DNA of 47,981 nt, from positions 1-47,981 of the forward strand of contig JBEGVB010000142.1 of assembly GCA_041178545.1 (NCBI GenBank). Direction: 5' to 3'. Under the pieces are notes generated by a model. That model saw only the letters and a list, made by a program, of their open reading frames with translations, made no database searches and was not told where the DNA came from. The position numbers and the translations under genes are program-made. Origin of the DNA: JBEATZ01 sp041178545. GTDB taxonomy: Bacteria; Planctomycetota; UBA1135; UBA2386. Shown here one piece after another: positions 16,695 through 25,694 of this stretch (positions are counted from its first letter, which is position 1; each line of letters opens with the position of its first letter).

Positions 16695-18542
16695 ATGGGA
16701 TCCATGCTCGCCGTCGTGCTCGGGATCGGCCTGTTGATCTTCGTGCACGAACTCGGCCACTACCTCGCCGCGCGCTGGATCGGCGCAAGGGTGCTGGTGT
16801 TCTCCCTCGGCTTCGGGCCACGTGTCGCCGGATTCCGCCGCGGACCGACCGACTACCGGATCTCCCTGCTGCCGCTGGGCGGCTACGTGCAGGTGGCCGG
16901 ACAGGACCCGATGGACGCCTCGGCGTCGGCTGCGGACTCCCTCCACTCCAAGTCGGTGGCACAGCGCGCCTTGTTCTTCCTCGGCGGCGTGGTGATGAAC
17001 GTCTTGTTCGCGCTCGTCGCGTTCCCGCTGGCCTTCGCTGCGGGCGTCGAGTTCGTCGCACCGGTGGTGGGCGGCGTCGACGCAGGCAGTGCCGCATGGG
17101 AGGCCGGGCTTCGCAAGGGCGACCGGATCGTCTCGATCGACGGCAAGCAGACCTACTCGTTCGAGAACCTCAACGTGGAGGTCGCCCTGCGCGGTGCGCG
17201 TCCGCACCGCCTGGTGGTCGAGCGCGACGGACAGCAGTTCCCCGTCGAGTTGCAGGCGAAGTACGAACCCGCTGCAGGGCTGTACACCCTCGGCATCGAC
17301 TCGGCCAGGGAGGACCGGGCCCCACGCATCGTGGTGACTCCAGGCGGACCCGCGGCGCGTGCCGGGCTGCAGGACGACGACCTGCTCCTCGCGGTTGCAG
17401 GCCGACCCACCACCGGGCCCGATGCCGAGCAGGCCTTTGCCGCACTGGTGCCCGACCGACCCGGCGACCTCGTGGTGCGCATTGCGCGAGGCGGCGTCGA
17501 GCAGGACGTGACGATTGCACCGGTGCCGCTTCGTGCGCAGGCGCCGCCGCGCATCGGTGTCGTGCCCCTGTCCCGCACCGTGCTGGGCACCCGACCGGGC
17601 AACCCCACGCTCGACCGACTCGGGCTGGTGGAAGGGGACCGCATCCTCGCGGTGGACGACCGCCCGTGGCGTGGCGACGTACGCGACTTCCGCACCAGCG
17701 AAGGCTCCCTCCACGTTCGCGTGCTGCGCGGCAGTGGCGAACTGCTCCTCGTCGCAGACGCAACCATGGAGTCGCGGGCGAGCCTCGCAGGAGACCTCGC
17801 ACTTGGACCGGACGCAGAGGGGATGTTGCTCGCGCCCGTGGTGGGTGGCGCAGCGGATGGCGCCGGGCTGGTGGCAGGCGACCAAGTGACGGCAGTCGAC
17901 GGCAGTGCAGTGGCGTCGTGGGACCAGATGCGCAAGCGGATCGAGGCGGCCGGCAGCGCGCCGGTTCGCCTCACCGTGCGGAGGCCGCCCGAGCGCCTGC
18001 TGGCGTCCGCCACGGCACTGATCGCGCCAGACGGGGCACTGGTGGGGGCACGCACCCTCGACCTCGTCGTCACGCCGGTGGCCAAGGAGGCCTACGACGT
18101 CGGGTTCGACGCGATGTCGCTCGTGCTGCGCGAGGAGGTCCGCGAAGAGTCCTTCTCAGGAGCCCTGCAGGCGGGCCTGACCTGTTCCCTGGACATGCTC
18201 AAGCAGCTGTACGTGACCACCAAGCGCCTGCTGAGCGGCGAGGTCGCGGCCAGCAACCTGGGCGGCATCATCACGATCAGCCGCGTGAGCTACCAGTTCG
18301 CGCAGTGGGGCCCGAGCAGGTTCTTCTACTTCCTCGCACTGCTGAGCCTGAACCTCGCGTTCGTGAACATCCTGCCGGTGCCAGTCCTCGACGGAGGCCA
18401 CCTCGTGTTCCTCGGCATCGAGGCGGTCAAGGGTTCCCCGGTCAGCCCGCGGGTCTTCTCCTACAGCCAGATGCTCGGGCTCGTCTTCGTTCTCGCCCTC
18501 GTCGTCTTCGTCACCTACAACGACATCCTCCGGTTGTTGTGA
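16695..18542 (+). CDS. rseP: RseP-type site-2 intramembrane metalloprotease with multiple PDZ-like modules
   Basis: The predicted protein has 615 aa, against roughly 450 for E. coli RseP. The zinc motif HELGH is at residues 18-22 in the first membrane helix, with LPLGGYVQVAG after it. A second helix follows near 93-113 (FFLGGVVMNVLFALVAFPLA), and the partner motif NILPVPVLDGGHLVF lies in the C-terminal membrane part. Between them I count up to four PDZ-like units (about 115-190, 205-285, 290-360 and 375-440), each with an AGL/DRI-type core such as SAAWEAGLRKGDRIVSIDG. It is an inner-membrane protease that should cut regulated substrates such as anti-sigma factors. An ECF/anti-sigma pair lies 9 kb away in this window. 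Confidence 0.9.
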   Translation: MGSMLAVVLGIGLLIFVHELGHYLAARWIGARVLVFSLGFGPRVAGFRRGPTDYRISLLPLGGYVQVAGQDPMDASASAADSLHSKSVAQRALFFLGGVVMNVLFALVAFPLAFAAGVEFVAPVVGGVDAGSAAWEAGLRKGDRIVSIDGKQTYSFENLNVEVALRGARPHRLVVERDGQQFPVELQAKYEPAAGLYTLGIDSAREDRAPRIVVTPGGPAARAGLQDDDLLLAVAGRPTTGPDAEQAFAALVPDRPGDLVVRIARGGVEQDVTIAPVPLRAQAPPRIGVVPLSRTVLGTRPGNPTLDRLGLVEGDRILAVDDRPWRGDVRDFRTSEGSLHVRVLRGSGELLLVADATMESRASLAGDLALGPDAEGMLLAPVVGGAADGAGLVAGDQVTAVDGSAVASWDQMRKRIEAAGSAPVRLTVRRPPERLLASATALIAPDGALVGARTLDLVVTPVAKEAYDVGFDAMSLVLREEVREESFSGALQAGLTCSLDMLKQLYVTTKRLLSGEVAASNLGGIITISRVSYQFAQWGPSRFFYFLALLSLNLAFVNILPVPVLDGGHLVFLGIEAVKGSPVSPRVFSYSQMLGLVFVLALVVFVTYNDILRLL

Positions 18543-18543
18543 G

Positions 18544-19410
18544 GTGCCCTTGAAGCCAGTGATCCTGCCCTGGTTGCGTCTCGTCCGTGCGGGCACCTTG
18601 TTCAGCCCGGCAGCCGACGTGGTCGCCGGCGCATGCCTCGGCGGCCTGGGCCTTGCGTCCGGCGTCCTGCCGCTGGCCCTCGCCAGCGTGTCCACCTACG
18701 CCGGCGGGATGGTGCTCAACGACTTCGCCGACCGTGCAGCCGATGCCACGGCTCGGCGGGAGCGACCGATCCCCCGCGGAGAGGTGAAGCCCTGGGCCGC
18801 CCTTGCCCTCGGCATCGGCCTCCTCGGCGCGGCAGCACTGCTCTCACCTGCCACCTGGTACCACGGGGCGCTTGCCGTCCTCGTGCTGGTCTACGACTTC
18901 CTCGCCAAGCGCAACCTGCTGGCGGGTGCCGTGACCATGGGGACCCTACGGGCCATGAACCTCTGCGCACCGCTCGCCTTGCTGGATGCCGTGCCCGAGG
19001 TCGAGCGGTACCGCTTCCTCGTCGCCGCAAGCGCCTACTTCGTCTACATCCTCGCCGTGACCGTCCTGGGCCACCTCGAGGACGAACCACGCGTCCGCGC
19101 CCGCGCCGTGCAGGCACTCCAGGCCGCACCCCCGGTGGCCGCGCTCGCAGCCCTCGTGGCGGTCCAGGGGGCACTGTGGCCGGCCCCGGCCGTGGCGATG
19201 GTCGCGGTGGTGGCATTCTCGGGCCGCAACCGGAGGATTGCGGTGTGGGACCAGCGGGCGATCCGCGGGTCGATGACCTGGCTGCTGCTCGGGACGATGC
19301 TCTACACGAGCCTGTTGTGCGTCGCCGTGGGCAGCTACCTGGCAGGCCTTGCCGTCGCGGCAGCGATCCTGCCTGCAAGACGCATCTCGCGCACCATCGC
19401 GCTCACGTGA
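18544..19410 (+). CDS. UbiA-family prenyltransferase (EboC-like)
   Basis: The predicted protein has 288 aa with about eight hydrophobic helices. The first prenyl-diphosphate motif NDFADRAAD (Asn59, Asp60, Asp63, Asp67) is followed by RRERPIPRGEV. A second polar loop has YDFLAKRNLLAG. It should transfer a polyprenyl group to an aromatic or other acceptor in the membrane. The SPAADVVAGA start and RPIPRG segment look closer to EboC-like members than to UbiA or MenA proper, so the acceptor is open. The start is a GTG one base after the rseP stop, so it is probably in the dxr-rseP transcript. The last 8 bases overlap the convergent gene that follows. Confidence 0.82.
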   Translation: MPLKPVILPWLRLVRAGTLFSPAADVVAGACLGGLGLASGVLPLALASVSTYAGGMVLNDFADRAADATARRERPIPRGEVKPWAALALGIGLLGAAALLSPATWYHGALAVLVLVYDFLAKRNLLAGAVTMGTLRAMNLCAPLALLDAVPEVERYRFLVAASAYFVYILAVTVLGHLEDEPRVRARAVQALQAAPPVAALAALVAVQGALWPAPAVAMVAVVAFSGRNRRIAVWDQRAIRGSMTWLLLGTMLYTSLLCVAVGSYLAGLAVAAAILPARRISRTIALT

Positions 19411-20224
19411 TGCCGGCACCGCGCGCGAGGGCACGGCGCGCGTACCATGCGGAGCGCGCCTCCTCCTCGCTCATGAGTCCCTTGCGCACGAGCCCGCGCA
19501 GGACCTCGCGGAAGCGGATCGTCTCCTGGTCGAATGCAGGCTTGCCCGCGGACGCTCCCGACGGGGTCGCCTCGGGCGTGGACGCGGGCGCGTCCTGGGA
19601 CACGGTGCCCCCATCGTGCTTCATCAGGTCCACGATCGGGTGGGCCTCGACGTCGACCATCGCCCGCAACGGCTTCTCGGGCACGACCTCGGGAGCCGGC
19701 CCCTCCTCGGCGAGGATGGCGTCGATCTCGCGGCGCAGCGCGGCAAGGTCGACGGCAAGCGGGTTCTTGCCGATGTGGTTGACGCTCGTCTCGGAAGTGC
19801 CTTCCTGACGGAACCCGTCGAGCACCGGGCCCGTGATCGTGCTCATGGAAGCGTCCAGGTTCGCCTCGGCGATCCTTCCCGCTGGGTCACTGCCCATGAC
19901 GCGCGTGACGAGTTGCGTCATCCGCCGCATGGTCTCGGACAGGAATGCCTGCATCTCCTCGGACAACTGGCTCGAGCTCTGCTCGCGCTCCGCGCGTGCG
20001 ACCTTGTCGACCAGGACGGCGGCCTGACGATTCGCCTGGTCGAAGAACTCGGTGACCTCGGAACGCAGCCGTTCCTCTTCCATCTCCTTGTTCTCGTACG
20101 CCTCCAGTTCGCGCAGGGCCTCGTTGGCCACCGACGAACCGGATCCCACGCTGCGCACCTGCCCCTTGGCTGCGCGTTCCCGCCGGAATCGCTCGAAACT
20201 GGAACTGCTGTCCTTCCGGTTCAC
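19403..20224 (-). CDS. hypothetical charged coiled-coil protein
   Basis: I do not recognise this 273-aa protein. It has no signal peptide or membrane helix. Residues of about 10-110 are highly charged, with helical, probably coiled-coil stretches (ELEAYENKEMEEERLRSEV, MQAFLSETMRRMTQLVTRVM). A Pro/Ala/Ser-rich low-complexity linker lies at about 215-235. A short C-terminal helix pair (FREVLRGLVRKGLMSEEEARSAW) looks like a small SHOCT-like oligomerisation element. The GTG at 20224 was chosen because AGAGAGGG lies just upstream; a GTG at 20254 is possible. The 3' end overlaps the convergent UbiA-family gene by 8 bases. Confidence 0.6.
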   Translation of the reverse strand: MNRKDSSSSFERFRRERAAKGQVRSVGSGSSVANEALRELEAYENKEMEEERLRSEVTEFFDQANRQAAVLVDKVARAEREQSSSQLSEEMQAFLSETMRRMTQLVTRVMGSDPAGRIAEANLDASMSTITGPVLDGFRQEGTSETSVNHIGKNPLAVDLAALRREIDAILAEEGPAPEVVPEKPLRAMVDVEAHPIVDLMKHDGGTVSQDAPASTPEATPSGASAGKPAFDQETIRFREVLRGLVRKGLMSEEEARSAWYARRALARGAGIT

Positions 20225-20236
20225 GTTGCCCTCTCT

Positions 20237-20271
20237 GGTGCCGCTGTTCGGCACACCGGGCTATCGGCACC
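20237..20271 (-). other. overlapping alternative hairpins between the tRNA nucleotidyltransferase and coiled-coil genes
   Basis: Read on the minus strand, the segment at 20243-20238 (CGGCAC) can pair with GTGCCG at 20254-20249 across a 5-base loop. Alternatively, 20243-20237 (CGGCACC) can pair with GGTGCCG at 20271-20265. The two structures exclude each other. This could be a weak terminator or attenuator in the 50-base spacer, although no T-run follows. Confidence 0.3.
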
Positions 20272-20274
20272 GTC

Positions 20275-21630
20275 TCAACGGTCCTTGAGCCGCTCGTCGA
20301 CCAGTCGCCGGAGCTCAGCCAGTGCAAGGGTGCGGTCGGGTGCCTCCATCCGGTCGATGGCATCGTCGAGTGCCCGCAGCAACTGACCCACGTCGGGACC
20401 GGGTGGCACCCCCATCGCAAGCACGTCGGAACCGGAGCACAGCGCAGGCCGCACCGGGGGCAGCGCGCGCCACTCGGCCGCCATGGCGTCGTGGATGTCC
20501 AGCTTGCCGTGGCTGCCGAGGCAGTCGGCACGGTGGAATGCCAGCTGACGCCCGAAATCCGGCCGCCGCAGGAACTGCTCGCGGCGCCGAGGGCGCATTG
20601 CGGGCAGCGAGGCGAAACGGATGTGTTCTCGACAGATCGCCATCACACCCTCGCGCACGGCGGACGGCGCACCCAGCCGCCGGAGGACCTCGTCTGCCAT
20701 GGTCTCCGACAACACGTCGTGGCCGTCGAAGCGGATGCGGTCAGGGCCCTGCACCCAGGTCGGCGGCTTGCCCACGTCGTGGAGCACCGCCGACCACGCG
20801 AGCACCACGTCGTCCCCCGGGACCAGGTCGAGCACCATGCAGACGTGTGTGAGCACATCGCCTTCCGGGTGGTACTCGGGTGGCTGCGTCACGCCGTCCA
20901 TGGCCGCAACCTCTGGGAGCAGGACCTGCGCGAACCCCAGTGCAACGAGTTCGCGGAGCGCGCGACCACGGCCATGGCCACAGAACACACGCGTGAGTTC
21001 TTCGAACACCCGCGTCGCAGACAGGGAGGCCAGCAGGGGAGCTGCCGCGACAGCCGCTGCACGCACCACGGGGTCCCACTCGAGCTGCAGCCGCGAGGCG
21101 AAACGGAGCCCGCGTAGCAAGCGCAACGGGTCCTCACCGAAACGGACCGAGGCCTCGCCCACCGTGCGGAGCAAGCCGTTGCCGAGGTCTTCCAGGCCGC
21201 CAGTCGGGTCCACGACCGCACCGGTGTCGAGGTCGCAGTACAACGCATTCACGGTGAAGTCGCGGCGCAAGGCGTCCCTGGCAACGTCCGCGACGAATCG
21301 GACATGGTCCGGGTGACGCCTGTCCCCGTAAGGCCCTTCCTCGCGCAGGCAGACGATCGAAGCTCCCTCGGGGCCCGGACCGAGTTGCACGACACCGAGC
21401 GAGAGGTCGCGCGTGTCGGCCTCAGGGAATGCCTCGGCCAACCGCTCCGGTCGCAAGTCCGTCGCGAGGTCGACGTCCACGGGCTCGCCGCCCAGCAGCC
21501 GGTCGCGCACAGAGCCGCCGACGAGCCAAGCGCGCCCCCCGGCAGCACGGATGCGTCGAGCGGGCTCGAGCACTTCCGGAGGCAGCCTGTCGAGTTCGAG
21601 CTTTCGCGACAGCTGCCTTGCCGGGGCCAT
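20275..21630 (-). CDS. CCA-adding-type tRNA nucleotidyltransferase / poly(A) polymerase family with HD domain
   Basis: The 451-aa protein is a class II nucleotidyltransferase. The head motif GGSVRDRLLG is at residues 38-47, with the metal-binding Asp pair at 52 and 54 in VDVDLATD. RRDFTVNALYCDL, GEDPLRLLRGLRFASRL and a C-terminal HD phosphohydrolase-like part (LAWSAVLHDVGKP) follow. It should add or repair the CCA end of tRNAs, or add A residues only; the two activities cannot be separated by sight. It is cytoplasmic. The ATG at 21630 was chosen, and an in-frame ATG at 21642 is also possible. The start region overlaps or abuts that of the divergent gene. Confidence 0.88.
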   Translation of the reverse strand: MAPARQLSRKLELDRLPPEVLEPARRIRAAGGRAWLVGGSVRDRLLGGEPVDVDLATDLRPERLAEAFPEADTRDLSLGVVQLGPGPEGASIVCLREEGPYGDRRHPDHVRFVADVARDALRRDFTVNALYCDLDTGAVVDPTGGLEDLGNGLLRTVGEASVRFGEDPLRLLRGLRFASRLQLEWDPVVRAAAVAAAPLLASLSATRVFEELTRVFCGHGRGRALRELVALGFAQVLLPEVAAMDGVTQPPEYHPEGDVLTHVCMVLDLVPGDDVVLAWSAVLHDVGKPPTWVQGPDRIRFDGHDVLSETMADEVLRRLGAPSAVREGVMAICREHIRFASLPAMRPRRREQFLRRPDFGRQLAFHRADCLGSHGKLDIHDAMAAEWRALPPVRPALCSGSDVLAMGVPPGPDVGQLLRALDDAIDRMEAPDRTLALAELRRLVDERLKDR

Positions 21631-21652
21631 GGTGGTCACCATACTACGCGGC

Positions 21653-22291
21653 ATGGGCGGATCGTTGCGCGCAAGCGTCTTGAACGGCGCGAACCTCCTG
21701 ACAGCGGCAGCACTGGCGCTGCTGGGTGTCGTGCTCGCGCTCCCTGCCCTGAGCGCCGAACGGAGTTCGAGGATCGAGCGCAGGGGCACTGCGCTTGCCG
21801 ACTGCATCCTCGCCACGGCCACGGCCATGCAGCCGTTCGCGGTGGACGACCCCTTCTTGCACGAGGTGTTGGTCGCACGCACCCACGCACTCGCGCGCTC
21901 ACAGGGCGTCCTGGCTGCAGACCTCGAACTCCTGGACCCGCCCGACGTACCCGAGGGGTCGGTGTGGCTGGCGAACAAGCACTACTGGTTCCGACTCGAC
22001 GCATCGCCCCTCGACGGCAGGCAGCCGAAACCTGCTGTCTGGCACCTCCCTGCGCTGGAACTGCACGCATGGCCACGCGACCTGACCAGTGCGGCACATG
22101 CAACCTGCTACGTGAGCGAGACTGCGGAACCGGCCTTCACCCGCAACCTGCAGGCAGGCTACCTCGACCTCGCGCGCGCACCCGCCCCGGGTGCGGGCAT
22201 GCGCCGCAACGACAGCAACAACCAGCGCCCCGACGCCTACCGCGGCAACGACGACGAGCGGTGGCTCACCCGCCAGCCGCGCAGCCCATGA
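21653..22291 (+). CDS. membrane-anchored protein of unknown function with pilin-like N-terminus
   Basis: The predicted protein has 212 aa. One hydrophobic helix (about residues 13-34, NLLTAAALALLGVVLALPAL) sits near the N-terminus. An amphipathic stretch (SSRIERRGTALADCILATATA) continues it, as in pseudopilins. The usual prepilin-peptidase site (G followed by F/M-T-L-x-E) is not seen, so pilin identity is only a resemblance. The globular part has KHYWFRLDASP and ends in an Asn/Arg/Asp-rich tail. I do not recognise the family. The ATG at 21653 lacks a clear Shine-Dalgarno sequence; an ATG at 21629 is an alternative that would overlap the divergent start. Confidence 0.55.
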   Translation: MGGSLRASVLNGANLLTAAALALLGVVLALPALSAERSSRIERRGTALADCILATATAMQPFAVDDPFLHEVLVARTHALARSQGVLAADLELLDPPDVPEGSVWLANKHYWFRLDASPLDGRQPKPAVWHLPALELHAWPRDLTSAAHATCYVSETAEPAFTRNLQAGYLDLARAPAPGAGMRRNDSNNQRPDAYRGNDDERWLTRQPRSP

Positions 22292-22318
22292 GTGGGCAGG
22301 CGGAGAGCCGGCAGGCGC

Positions 22319-23986
22319 TCAGAAGAACTCGTTGAGCCAGTCGCCGAAGAACCGCTGCATCTCCGGGGACTCGTCCGGGATCGACTGCTTGATGCGGAAC
22401 GCGTCGTCGAGCGTCACCACCTTCTGCTGCATCACGTTGAGTGCGAGGATGCGCAGTTGCGGGTGTTCCTCCCGGTCGAGCAGGATGTCCCTCAGCAGGT
22501 CCTCCAGCACCTTGCGGTTCGCGGGGTCCACCTGTTCGGCAGCGAGCCCGGAGACCGTTGGCAGCAGGACTGCCCTGCGCACCACGTCCTCGCGCGGCAA
22601 GGTGCGCCAGAAGGCTGCCAGCTGGCTGCCACTGTCCCTCAGGTTGAGCATCAGGGTCGGCACGTAGTTGACGGTGTTGAGCTGCCCGCCGACGCGCTCC
22701 GGGTCCGACACCGGACGCACGTCCTCGGTGAAGAGCTCGGCAAGCGAGTCAAAGGCAGTGCGGGCGCGCGAGAACGCGAGCGCCTGCAGGAACGGTCGCC
22801 CCTCACCGGCAGGCGCGAGCCGGAACCGGGCGGCAAAGAGTGCCGAGGCACGGTCGTCACCGCTGGCGGACAAGAGGTCCAGGATGCGCTGCAGCCGCGT
22901 TCCCGTGGCCGTGCCGACCTCCTCGAGGAGCACGTCGGTCACGCGCGTGTTGCCTCGGGCCGTGAGGGCGCGGATGGCGACCGAACGGACCTCCCACGCC
23001 TCGTCCGGAGCGGCAAAGGTCTCCAGCGCACCGGTTGCGTCCTCGCCCTGCATGCGTGCGGCAACGCCGGCGACTGCGAGCCTGACCTCGGGCCGCAGGT
23101 GCGTCGAGAGACGCAACACGTCGTCGCGCAGGACGCCAGGGTCGACCTTGCCTGCCTGTGCCACCGCGGCGGCGACCACCACGGGGTTCTCGGAGGCCAT
23201 CGCCTCCCGCAGGTGGGTCGTGCCCCGCACGTCGCCCGCGGCGTGGAACACGCCGGCAATCACCATCCGGAAGTCTGCCTGCGCGATCTCCCACACGGGC
23301 TCGAGCACCCGCGCGCCCTGGGCAGGCGGGATTTCGAGGGTCTCCTTGAGCACCATGTCGCGCACCTGCACGGGCAGGTCCGCCTCCATGAGCTGCCGGT
23401 AGCAAGCAACGGCACCCTCGCCCAGCTTGAGGCGCGCAGCACGCAGCCACGAGGCGCGGGCACGGCCGTCCATCTGCAGGAAGAAGGGAAAGGTTGCGCG
23501 CACCGTCTCGGCCTTGCCCGAGGTGCCGAGTGCCGCGTAGGCAGCCTGCACGACCGCGGGATTGGGGTGCTCGAGGGCCCGCCTCAGGGCCTCGTCGAAG
23601 CGCTCGTCCCCCATCTTGCCCATGGCCTCGACGACGTTCTGCACCACGTCGGAGAGTGCGGGCACTTGCGCGTAGCGGTCCATGGCGGCAACCAGCGGCT
23701 CAACGGCTTCCGCCGGGGCGCGGTGGAAGAACTCCGTCGCCATCACCCAGACCTCGCGGCGGTTGCTCCCCTTGAGGTTCTCCACCACCTGCTCCAGCGC
23801 CCGACGCCGCGTGCGGTCGTAGGTCGGGTTGCCGCGCGGCGTGGGGAAGTCCAGCTCGACCGGGAAGTCGGCGCGCCACGCGGGCGTGCGGTAGCGCCCG
23901 GCGGGGTCGACTGCGGTCGGCTCCTGCGCGGCGAGGGTGGCAGCCGTGAGCAGGGCCGCGAGCACGGTTCGCAGGGTTGCGGTCAT
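22319..23986 (-). CDS. exported HEAT-repeat protein
   Basis: The predicted protein has 555 aa with a signal peptide (about residues 1-20, ending LAA before QEPTAVD). The mature protein is a solenoid of HEAT-like repeats over most of its length. Examples are EAVEPLVAAMDRY, DEALRRALEHPNPAVVQAAYAALG, VVVAAAVAQAGKVDPG, PEVRLAVAGVAARMQG and WEVRSVAIRALTARG. No catalytic motif is visible. It differs from the HGGQYRGPG paralog pair, since it lacks their N- and C-terminal signatures. GGAGCC upstream supports the ATG at 23986. It lies 31 bases after the TolC-like gene on the same strand, and the two may be co-expressed. Confidence 0.78.
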   Translation of the reverse strand: MTATLRTVLAALLTAATLAAQEPTAVDPAGRYRTPAWRADFPVELDFPTPRGNPTYDRTRRRALEQVVENLKGSNRREVWVMATEFFHRAPAEAVEPLVAAMDRYAQVPALSDVVQNVVEAMGKMGDERFDEALRRALEHPNPAVVQAAYAALGTSGKAETVRATFPFFLQMDGRARASWLRAARLKLGEGAVACYRQLMEADLPVQVRDMVLKETLEIPPAQGARVLEPVWEIAQADFRMVIAGVFHAAGDVRGTTHLREAMASENPVVVAAAVAQAGKVDPGVLRDDVLRLSTHLRPEVRLAVAGVAARMQGEDATGALETFAAPDEAWEVRSVAIRALTARGNTRVTDVLLEEVGTATGTRLQRILDLLSASGDDRASALFAARFRLAPAGEGRPFLQALAFSRARTAFDSLAELFTEDVRPVSDPERVGGQLNTVNYVPTLMLNLRDSGSQLAAFWRTLPREDVVRRAVLLPTVSGLAAEQVDPANRKVLEDLLRDILLDREEHPQLRILALNVMQQKVVTLDDAFRIKQSIPDESPEMQRFFGDWLNEFF

Positions 23987-24017
23987 GGGCGGCTCCTAGT
24001 CCAGGGCATCGACCCCG

Positions 24018-25607
24018 TCACTGCGGGGCGACCCGCAGGGTGCCCTTGGCGTAGTCGAGCCTGCCATTGGCCACGTGGAAGTCCACTTGGTACCGCAGCA
24101 GCCGGCTCCTCGCCTCGCGCAGTTCCTGGTTGCGGCGCTGCACCTCGAACACCGTCGACGAGCCGACTCGCAGTTTCACCTGCTCCGTCTCCAGGTTGGA
24201 CTCGGCCAGCCGCACCGAGACCCGGCTCGCAGCGATGCTCTGGGTGAGCGTCTCCAGCTGGCGCACGGCATCGCGCACCTGCTTGTCCACGTCGAGCATG
24301 GCCGCATACAGGTTGCGGCGCACGCGTTCCAACTCGAGGGAGGCGGCCTGGCGCCGCGCACGCGCGGCCTGGTTGCCGATGGGGATCGAGAACTGCAGCC
24401 TCAGGCCCCAGTCCGGGTACTCCTGGCCCAGCGCATCGTCCCAGGCGGACATGAACGTGTCCTCGGCGCCGTCGCTCCCGTAGCTGCCGACCAGGTCCAA
24501 CCCGGGCAGCACGTCGCGGTCCGCGACAGTGAGGTTCACCTCGGCGACCGAGACCTCGCTGCGGAGCGCCTTCAGGTCAGGCCGCTGTTCCCATGCAACC
24601 TTTGCGCACTCCTCGAACACCGGCAGCTTCTCGGGCGGCTCCACCGTGAGTTCGCTCGTCGGCCGCAGGTTGTAGTGCCACACCTGCTCCTGCTGCCCGC
24701 CGAGCAGCAGCCTGCGGAGGTCGTCCTCGCGGGCGCGGATCAGGTTCTCCGCGATGATGAGTTCCTCCTGCCGGCGCGCCACCTCGGCCTCGTCGGCAAT
24801 CCGGTCGCGCGGTGCGAGTTCCTGCACCCGGATGCGCTCCTCGGTGATGCGCAGTTGCTCGCGGGCGACCAGCAGCGCTTCGCCCACCACGCGGTAGTTG
24901 TCGCGCGCGAACGCGAGCTCCCAGTACGCGGTCACGATGGCGAACAAGGTGTCCTGCACCTGACGCGCGAAGGCCTGCTCGGCGCCGGACTTGGCATGGC
25001 GCGCGGAGTCGACCGCAGCAAGGTTGTAGTCCGTGCCGGCCCCACGCAGCAGCGGCTGCGTGTAGGTGGCGGTCCACACCGAGGTGTAGAGCTCGGGGAA
25101 GAACGAGCTCGACCCCGAGGTGCGGATCTTCGCGGGCTGGTAGGCAAGGTCGAACAGGCCACCGGTCGCAACCCGCTGGCGCCAACCCATGGTTGCATCC
25201 GCACTCACGCTCTTCACCTCGGGGCTGAACGCGTTGCGGGTCGGGGAGTTGTTCTCGCCGTAGCCCACGTCGCCGTAGAGCTCAGGGAGGAAGAAGGCCT
25301 CCGCCTCCAGCAGCCGCTGCGTCGCCTGCTGCGGAACGAGTTCTGCCGCGCGCAGTTCAACGTTGTTGGCACGACCGACCCGCAAGGCCTCCTCGAGGGT
25401 GAACTGGCGGATGGGCAGCCCCCGCTTCTCAGCTTCCACGTCGATGGGGATGGCAACGGGCGCGTCCTGCGGCTTCGGCTTCTGCGCCGGACCCTGCCCC
25501 TTCGAGGGGGGCGGGACGGGCGCCGGGTCCTGGGCAACGACGGGCTGGGCACCGAGCCCCAGGGCCCCTGCAAGCAACAACGAACTGGCGAGCCGAGGTC
25601 TACGCAT
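24018..25607 (-). CDS. TolC-like outer-membrane efflux protein
   Basis: The predicted protein has 529 aa. A signal peptide ends at VVA before QDPAPV, and a Pro/Lys-rich linker (about residues 32-55) follows. Two outer-membrane-efflux repeats come next: long helices with alternating charged/Ala heptads (LRITEERIRVQELAPRDRIAD, ESNLETEQVKLRVGSSTVFEV) and Tyr/Gly-rich strand segments (ELYGDVGYGENN, TSVWTATYTQPLLRGAG). It should trimerise into an outer-membrane channel for type I secretion or efflux. No inner-membrane pump or periplasmic adaptor is present nearby. The ATG at 25607 fits the signal peptide; a GTG at 25625 is also open. It lies 87 bases downstream of the putative anti-sigma gene on the same strand. 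Confidence 0.88.
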   Translation of the reverse strand: MRRPRLASSLLLAGALGLGAQPVVAQDPAPVPPPSKGQGPAQKPKPQDAPVAIPIDVEAEKRGLPIRQFTLEEALRVGRANNVELRAAELVPQQATQRLLEAEAFFLPELYGDVGYGENNSPTRNAFSPEVKSVSADATMGWRQRVATGGLFDLAYQPAKIRTSGSSSFFPELYTSVWTATYTQPLLRGAGTDYNLAAVDSARHAKSGAEQAFARQVQDTLFAIVTAYWELAFARDNYRVVGEALLVAREQLRITEERIRVQELAPRDRIADEAEVARRQEELIIAENLIRAREDDLRRLLLGGQQEQVWHYNLRPTSELTVEPPEKLPVFEECAKVAWEQRPDLKALRSEVSVAEVNLTVADRDVLPGLDLVGSYGSDGAEDTFMSAWDDALGQEYPDWGLRLQFSIPIGNQAARARRQAASLELERVRRNLYAAMLDVDKQVRDAVRQLETLTQSIAASRVSVRLAESNLETEQVKLRVGSSTVFEVQRRNQELREARSRLLRYQVDFHVANGRLDYAKGTLRVAPQ

Positions 25608-25694
25608 CGCGCGTGGATTCCACACTACGCACCGTGGATCGCGCGAACGAAAACCGATCGAAGTGGAGGCCCGATGCGCGCCGGGGTCGAACGT

